A stretch of 9,053 nucleotides of DNA, taken from contig CADBQT010000015.1 of assembly GCA_902796875.1 (NCBI GenBank), positions 1-9,053 of the forward strand. Direction: 5' to 3'. A program made the position numbers and the translations under genes. Below, piece by piece: positions 5,572-9,053 of the stretch (position 1 is its first letter; each line of letters opens with the position of its first letter). The DNA is from an uncultured Eubacteriales bacterium. GTDB lineage: Bacteria; Bacillota; Clostridia; Peptostreptococcales; Anaerovoracaceae. The notes under the pieces were generated by a model that worked only from the letters and a program-made list of their open reading frames with translations, ran no database searches and was not told where the DNA came from.

Positions 5572-7051
5572 ACCATCTCACCGTTGGGGCATAACCCCTG
5601 GTCAGCGGATCATTCATGGCCTCCTCCCGGCTCATGTCGAACAACGCCAGATGTCGGTCCGGACAGACGGAGGTCGAGAATGTAGTCGACGGATACCCGG
5701 CCAGCAGCATTTTCGGATGACGAAGGAGAAACAGTTCCGCTGGGGCTTCCGAATAAAGCATTTTAAACGTACCATCCGTTTCCGCATCCTCGATCAACGT
5801 CCGTGCTTCTTCCGTTGCTCCCGGATGACTTTTTACAAGGAGGTCGTATTCCTCACCCAGCTGTTCTCTCAGTTTCCGGAGATATTTCGGGAAGTTCTCG
5901 TGGTTCACTTCGTTTCCCCCCTGGGCCAATACCGGAACCTTACCCTCCTCCTCGATTTCCCGGATCAGCCGGTCATCGTAGCGGAGCAGGCAGAACAGTT
6001 CCGGAAGGTTTCCCTTCTCTTCTGCCTTTCGGTATAGTTCAGGGATATCGATCTCCTCCACCCCTTCGCTTTCCTGAAACTTTTTCAGAAACCGGAGGTC
6101 ATTGGCTTGAAAGCGTTCCCGGCTCATGACCCACCACTTGGCATCCGGTTCCCGGAGGGTCAGCGGCCAGGCCGGGGCCTCCACATATTGGATCAGATGA
6201 CCGATAAAGTATGATATCTGCCACGTAGGGTAACGGCGAATAAACGGAAAGAAATGTGCCGGATTGAGGATGTGAGTTATCGCCAGGATCTCACTCTGAC
6301 GGCGAAGGACTTTGTTCGGTTTACATGGACTGTCAAAGAATTTCCGGAAAAAATACCATGTCCTCCCCCCGTCGGTGATCAGGCGGAGGCGTCTCTTCTT
6401 TTTGGGGATTGACCAGTAGAGTTTGGGGATCAGCCATTCCAGATGACTGTCGTTAAAAAAGAAAGTAAAACGGGCATCGGGGTTTCCTCTGCGGAGTTCC
6501 CGAAGATACTGACGTAGTTTCGGCAACTGCTCCTTCAGCAGATCGCCCCCCTGGGGCGGCCAGTCCTCCGCCCCCAGGTAGGGGTTGAGGTACATATGCT
6601 CCGGCAGTTCCTCCCGGGTAAGATCTTGACATCGGGAGGAAGTAAGGATGGTGGGGATCGGCGATCCCCCTTCGCCGGTCCGGGGCAGATCGGAGAAATA
6701 CTTCAGGGCAAAGATCAGCACGGGCATGGTGGCGATCAGGGGCGCGATGAAATACTCGTCCGCCGCCACGTGGATCTTCTCCTCCCGCCGGGCGAGCGTC
6801 TCCTCTCCCCTGTACAGGGTGGCGGTGATCCGGACCGTGCCGAAATACGGGACGGAAAAAAGGATCTCCTCCCCGCCGTCCACTGGGCTTTTCTCCGCCA
6901 GAGGATACTCCTCCTCCAGGACAGGATAGTCCCTGCCCAGGCACGTCATCCGGCCGGTGATCCGGATCCGATCCGGACGGGACTTTCTCTCCTCCTGGGA
7001 CAGGGTCAGAGCGATGATCCGTTCATTTCTCTCCTTCTGGGCTATTCTCAT
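5483..7051 (-). CDS. Probable sialyltransferase-like GT-B protein with extra N-terminal domain
   Basis: A 522-residue protein, last gene of the minus operon. I place the start at 7051, where ATG overlaps the neuB stop (ATGA); a 33-residue upstream extension in the same frame is only a shadow of neuB. Residues 1-100 look like a beta-rich domain (RIRITGRM, FSVPYFGTVRITATLY). From about 130 a Rossmann-type pattern begins (PIPTIL, then FTFFFN at 195-200, RLRLITDGGRTW at 221-232). The C-terminal half has VPVLAQGG (372-379), LLVKSHPGA (404-412), APAEL (436-440) and GYPSTTFSTS (452-461). Bacterial sialyltransferases of families GT38, GT52 and GT80 share a D/E-D/E-G motif and an HP motif, with a Ser/Thr motif after it; here HP and S/T are present and TDG at 226-228 may be a variant of the first. 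Being coupled to neuB, it is the best candidate in the window for the CMP-Neu5Ac-using transferase. A polysialyltransferase-like or CDP-glycerol-transferase-like enzyme is the alternative. It has no signal peptide or clear membrane helix. Confidence 0.55.
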   Translation of the reverse strand: MRIAQKERNERIIALTLSQEERKSRPDRIRITGRMTCLGRDYPVLEEEYPLAEKSPVDGGEEILFSVPYFGTVRITATLYRGEETLARREEKIHVAADEYFIAPLIATMPVLIFALKYFSDLPRTGEGGSPIPTILTSSRCQDLTREELPEHMYLNPYLGAEDWPPQGGDLLKEQLPKLRQYLRELRRGNPDARFTFFFNDSHLEWLIPKLYWSIPKKKRRLRLITDGGRTWYFFRKFFDSPCKPNKVLRRQSEILAITHILNPAHFFPFIRRYPTWQISYFIGHLIQYVEAPAWPLTLREPDAKWWVMSRERFQANDLRFLKKFQESEGVEEIDIPELYRKAEEKGNLPELFCLLRYDDRLIREIEEEGKVPVLAQGGNEVNHENFPKYLRKLREQLGEEYDLLVKSHPGATEEARTLIEDAETDGTFKMLYSEAPAELFLLRHPKMLLAGYPSTTFSTSVCPDRHLALFDMSREEAMNDPLTRGYAPTVRWFIPSPDGEIEETDPFAVAAAGEDTLPPAR

Positions 7052-8127
7052 GAGGACCCCCCGGTCTGCACGTCGGCAAGTCCCTCGATCTCGATGAACT
7101 CGTCCGGGGCGAAATCCCTCTCCGCCTTCCGGCCGATCACCTCGTTCCAAAGCATGGGGCTGATCCCCCCTCCCGGCCGCTTGCAGGCCAGATTCTCTTC
7201 GGAGAAACTCTCTCCCCGCCTGATCTCTCCGGCGGCGACGATGGACTTACGGGCGATGTTCAGGTTCTCCGCCTCCGACTCCGTCCGGTGCTTCCTCCCG
7301 TCTCCCATCATGGTTTCCGCCCGCCGGACCTCCTCGCAGATCCTGGCCAGTTCTTCCGGAATGACCGAAGCCTGATGATCCGGGCCGGGCAGGTCCCGGT
7401 CCAGAGTAAAGTGCTTCTCCAGATACCGGATCCCAAAGGCAACAGCGGCCACCGGCCCGACACAGCCGGCGGAATGATCCGACAGGCCGATATCGTATCC
7501 GGGGAAGCGGGCTTTAAGATCTCGGATAGCCAGCAGGTTCATGTCCTCATCCCGGGTGGGGTAGGCCGTGTGGCAGTGAAGCAGAGCGATTTTGGGAGCA
7601 TGCTCCCCGTCTCCTTCCAGAGCATCCTCATCCCGGAGCTCCAATATCTTAAGGGCTCCTTCGATCTCCTCCGGCTCCGCCATTCCCGTGGACAGAAGGA
7701 TCTCTCCATCCGCCGGCACCGCATCACGGATCCGCTCCAGGAGGGGCCGGTTAGTGATCTCCCCGGAAGGGATCTTCCAGATCCGCTGGGACAGCCCCGC
7801 CAGAAAGTCCACCGCCTTCTCATCGAAGGGGGTGGAAAAGGCCTTCAGACCCAGGGACACAGCGTAGTCCCGGAGACGGATGTAGGAATCCTCCGGCAGT
7901 TCCAGCGCCCGGGTCATCTCCAACTGAGAGTCCCGCTCTCCCGTTGTATGCTTCTGATAGGGGGCCTTAGGGGCATACCGGGAGATGAACAGATCCGAAT
8001 GAAAGGTCTGGAATTTGACGGCATCTACGCCGCATCGGGCGGCTGCGTCAACCATCTTCCGAGCCAGTTCTTCCGAGCCGTTATGGTTGCAGCCGATCTC
8101 CGCTGTGATCATGCATCGGGTCATCAT
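7048..8127 (-). CDS. neuB: N-acetylneuraminate synthase
   Basis: Condenses ManNAc with phosphoenolpyruvate to give Neu5Ac; cytoplasmic, metal-dependent. The protein has 359 residues: a TIM-barrel (about 5-285) followed by a SAF/antifreeze-like domain (about 290-350). Visible motifs: AEIGCNHNG (9-17), VKFQTF (37-42), APKAPYQ (52-58), FSTPFDE (97-103), WKIPSGE (117-123), LLSTGMA (144-150), the metal-binding His218 in GLSDHS and His239 in EKHFTLD, GPDHQAS (248-254), and the SAF-domain KRPGGGISP (316-324), whose Arg reaches the partner active site in NeuB dimers. From memory the YAVSLGLKAFSTPFDE region matches E. coli K1 NeuB better than legionaminate or pseudaminate synthases. I chose the ATG at 8125-8127: it overlaps the neuD stop (ATGA) and has GGGAGG eight bases upstream; the frame extends 12 codons further without support. 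A second ATG follows directly. Confidence 0.94.
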   Translation of the reverse strand: MMTRCMITAEIGCNHNGSEELARKMVDAAARCGVDAVKFQTFHSDLFISRYAPKAPYQKHTTGERDSQLEMTRALELPEDSYIRLRDYAVSLGLKAFSTPFDEKAVDFLAGLSQRIWKIPSGEITNRPLLERIRDAVPADGEILLSTGMAEPEEIEGALKILELRDEDALEGDGEHAPKIALLHCHTAYPTRDEDMNLLAIRDLKARFPGYDIGLSDHSAGCVGPVAAVAFGIRYLEKHFTLDRDLPGPDHQASVIPEELARICEEVRRAETMMGDGRKHRTESEAENLNIARKSIVAAGEIRRGESFSEENLACKRPGGGISPMLWNEVIGRKAERDFAPDEFIEIEGLADVQTGGSS

Positions 8128-8753
8128 TTCTTCTCCCTCCCGCCGATCTCTCTGGCCGGACATCCGACCACGGTGATTCGCTGGTCTACATCACGGACGA
8201 CTACCGCTCCCGCCCCGATCACTGACCAGTCGCCTATCTGAAGCTGGCCGACCACCACCGACCGGCTTCCGATGAAAGCGCCCTCTCCGATACGCACGTC
8301 TCCGTTGACGATGGCGCCGGTAGACACGTTGGCATGCTCTGCGATAGTGCACCCGTGTTCCACGATAGCCCGGGTGTTGATGATCACATTATCCCTCACT
8401 GTGACGCCGGCGTTGACCACCGCCTGCTTGCCCACAAAGCAGCCTTCGCCCAGAGTGGCCCCATCCGAAATGACGGCCGTCGGATCGATAACGTTTATAA
8501 TCTCCAGGTTCCTTTGACGGAGCCGTTCATACCACCGGCGGCGAAACCGGTTGTTTCCCACGCAGATGAACCACCGGTAGTTTTCCGGACGCTCCATGTC
8601 ATCCACGCTTCTTGCGATCACCGGATAGCCCAGGTGTTCATCGATCTGGGTAAACTGTTCCAGGAATCCGGCGATCGGTTCTCCTCTATGTTTCAGGGAG
8701 TCCACGACGGACTTGGCATACCCGCCGGCTCCGATGAGAATGATCTTCTTCAT
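8124..8753 (-). CDS. neuD: NeuD-family sialic acid O-acetyltransferase
   Basis: A 209-residue left-handed beta-helix acyltransferase of the NeuD/PglD type, which moves an acetyl group from acetyl-CoA. The N-terminal Rossmann-like PglD_N domain starts with IILIGAGGYAKSVVDSL (4-20); hexapeptide repeats run from about 85 to 190 (for example DGATLGEGCFVG, GDVRIGEGAFIG). The catalytic His is likely His133 in AIVEHGCTI, the position used by PglD. In sialic-acid capsules NeuD O-acetylates Neu5Ac. The start at 8753 is set by the 4-bp ATGA overlap with the upstream membrane protein gene and by the GAGG-free but purine-rich GGGAGAGTGGAAGAA before it; the open frame reaches almost to the window edge, but its upstream 99 residues are low-complexity shadow of the neighbour. 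It is followed by neuB with another ATGA. No O-acetylesterase partner is visible. Confidence 0.88.
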   Translation of the reverse strand: MKKIILIGAGGYAKSVVDSLKHRGEPIAGFLEQFTQIDEHLGYPVIARSVDDMERPENYRWFICVGNNRFRRRWYERLRQRNLEIINVIDPTAVISDGATLGEGCFVGKQAVVNAGVTVRDNVIINTRAIVEHGCTIAEHANVSTGAIVNGDVRIGEGAFIGSRSVVVGQLQIGDWSVIGAGAVVVRDVDQRITVVGCPAREIGGREKK

Positions 8754-9052
8754 TTCTTCCACTCTCCCATGTCCTTCCACCCGTACCGCCAGATGGATAC
8801 GAGGATGGATGTGAGGGTGATCACTTCGTTGATGATCCCACCCCAGGATCCGGCGATGATGCCGTAGATGAGCCACGCCGGAGACGCAAAGGCCAGGTTG
8901 GCGATGCGGATCTTCTGGGCGTTCCCTGTCCAGTAAAGGAATGTACTGGCCTGAACGGCGATGAAAGGGAGCAGGCTGATCCAGCCTTTCCACGTGATGA
9001 ACAGGATCACGGTGCAGATGGCCGATATGATCCAGGGCCAGCCGTTCCACGC
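8750..9052 (-). CDS. YgjV / PQ-loop-like inner membrane protein, 5' cut by window edge
   Basis: The frame is open to the window edge; 100 C-terminal residues are visible, so the GTG at 9008-9010 is not the start. The visible part is almost all membrane helix: WPWIISAICTVILFITW, WISLLPFIAVQASTFLYWTG, IRIANLAFASPAWLIYGII, and GGIINEVITLTSILVSIWRY, then a short charged tail. The phrase with Arg-Ile-Ala-Asn, then a Ser-Pro-x-Trp-Leu-Ile-Tyr and an Asn in the last helix is what I recall of the YgjV family (bacterial inner membrane protein), which resembles PQ-loop/SemiSWEET sugar transporters. Its stop overlaps the neuD start (ATGA), so it is co-translated with the sialic-acid genes and may move a small molecule linked to that pathway; this is inference. 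An unrelated housekeeping role is also possible. Confidence 0.7.
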   Translation of the reverse strand, partial: AWNGWPWIISAICTVILFITWKGWISLLPFIAVQASTFLYWTGNAQKIRIANLAFASPAWLIYGIIAGSWGGIINEVITLTSILVSIWRYGWKDMGEWKK

Positions 9053-9053
9053 C

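Noticed and set aside
5572..6037. Plus-strand open frame following the membrane protein (5438-6037)
   Set aside because: It is opposite the transferase gene, has no ribosome binding site, and the minus frame there carries the HP and S/T motifs.
7288..8241. 317-residue plus-strand open frame opposite neuB and neuD
   Set aside because: NeuB and NeuD are certain on the minus strand; this frame has no recognisable motif or start signal.
8754..9050. N-terminal extension of NeuD (99 residues)
   Set aside because: The extension is His- and Arg-rich, overlaps the real membrane-protein gene, and NeuD proteins start at the MKKIILIGAGG position.

Overview
The window holds a bacterial sialic-acid (N-acetylneuraminate, Neu5Ac) locus of the kind that builds a sialylated surface polysaccharide. 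I cannot name the organism. The Rpn-type nuclease with EGREEG repeats, the GC-rich ATGA-coupled operons and the NeuB/NeuC style fit a GC-rich Bacillota (Clostridia- or Negativicutes-like) better than an enteric, but this is a weak inference. The left ~1.6 kb is visibly more AT-rich than the neu genes.

Left part (1-1640): the 3' end of an unrecognised gene (2-442, +); a start-less, cysteine-containing remnant on the minus strand (about 408-671), read as the C-terminal tail of a radical-SAM-like protein; an intact Rpn/PD-(D/E)XK nuclease gene (652-1473, -); and a 165-bp divergent promoter region with one good promoter on each strand.

Right part (1639-9052): two convergent operons. The plus operon is GT2 glycosyltransferase - neuA - neuC - polytopic membrane protein. 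The minus operon is a YgjV/PQ-loop-like membrane protein (cut by the window edge) - neuD - neuB - a large GT-B-like protein proposed as the sialyltransferase. All six junctions inside the two operons are 4-bp ATGA stop/start overlaps. The two operons collide tail to tail, the last genes overlapping by 89 bp.

The genes form a complete pathway: NeuC makes ManNAc from UDP-GlcNAc, NeuB condenses it with phosphoenolpyruvate to Neu5Ac, NeuA activates this to CMP-Neu5Ac, and NeuD probably O-acetylates the sugar. The 522-residue protein carries HP and S/T motifs typical of bacterial sialyltransferases but has an extra N-terminal domain and only a variant acidic motif, so it is the best candidate here for something undescribed. 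The GT2 enzyme and the GT-C-like membrane protein may form a lipid-linked sugar transfer pair.
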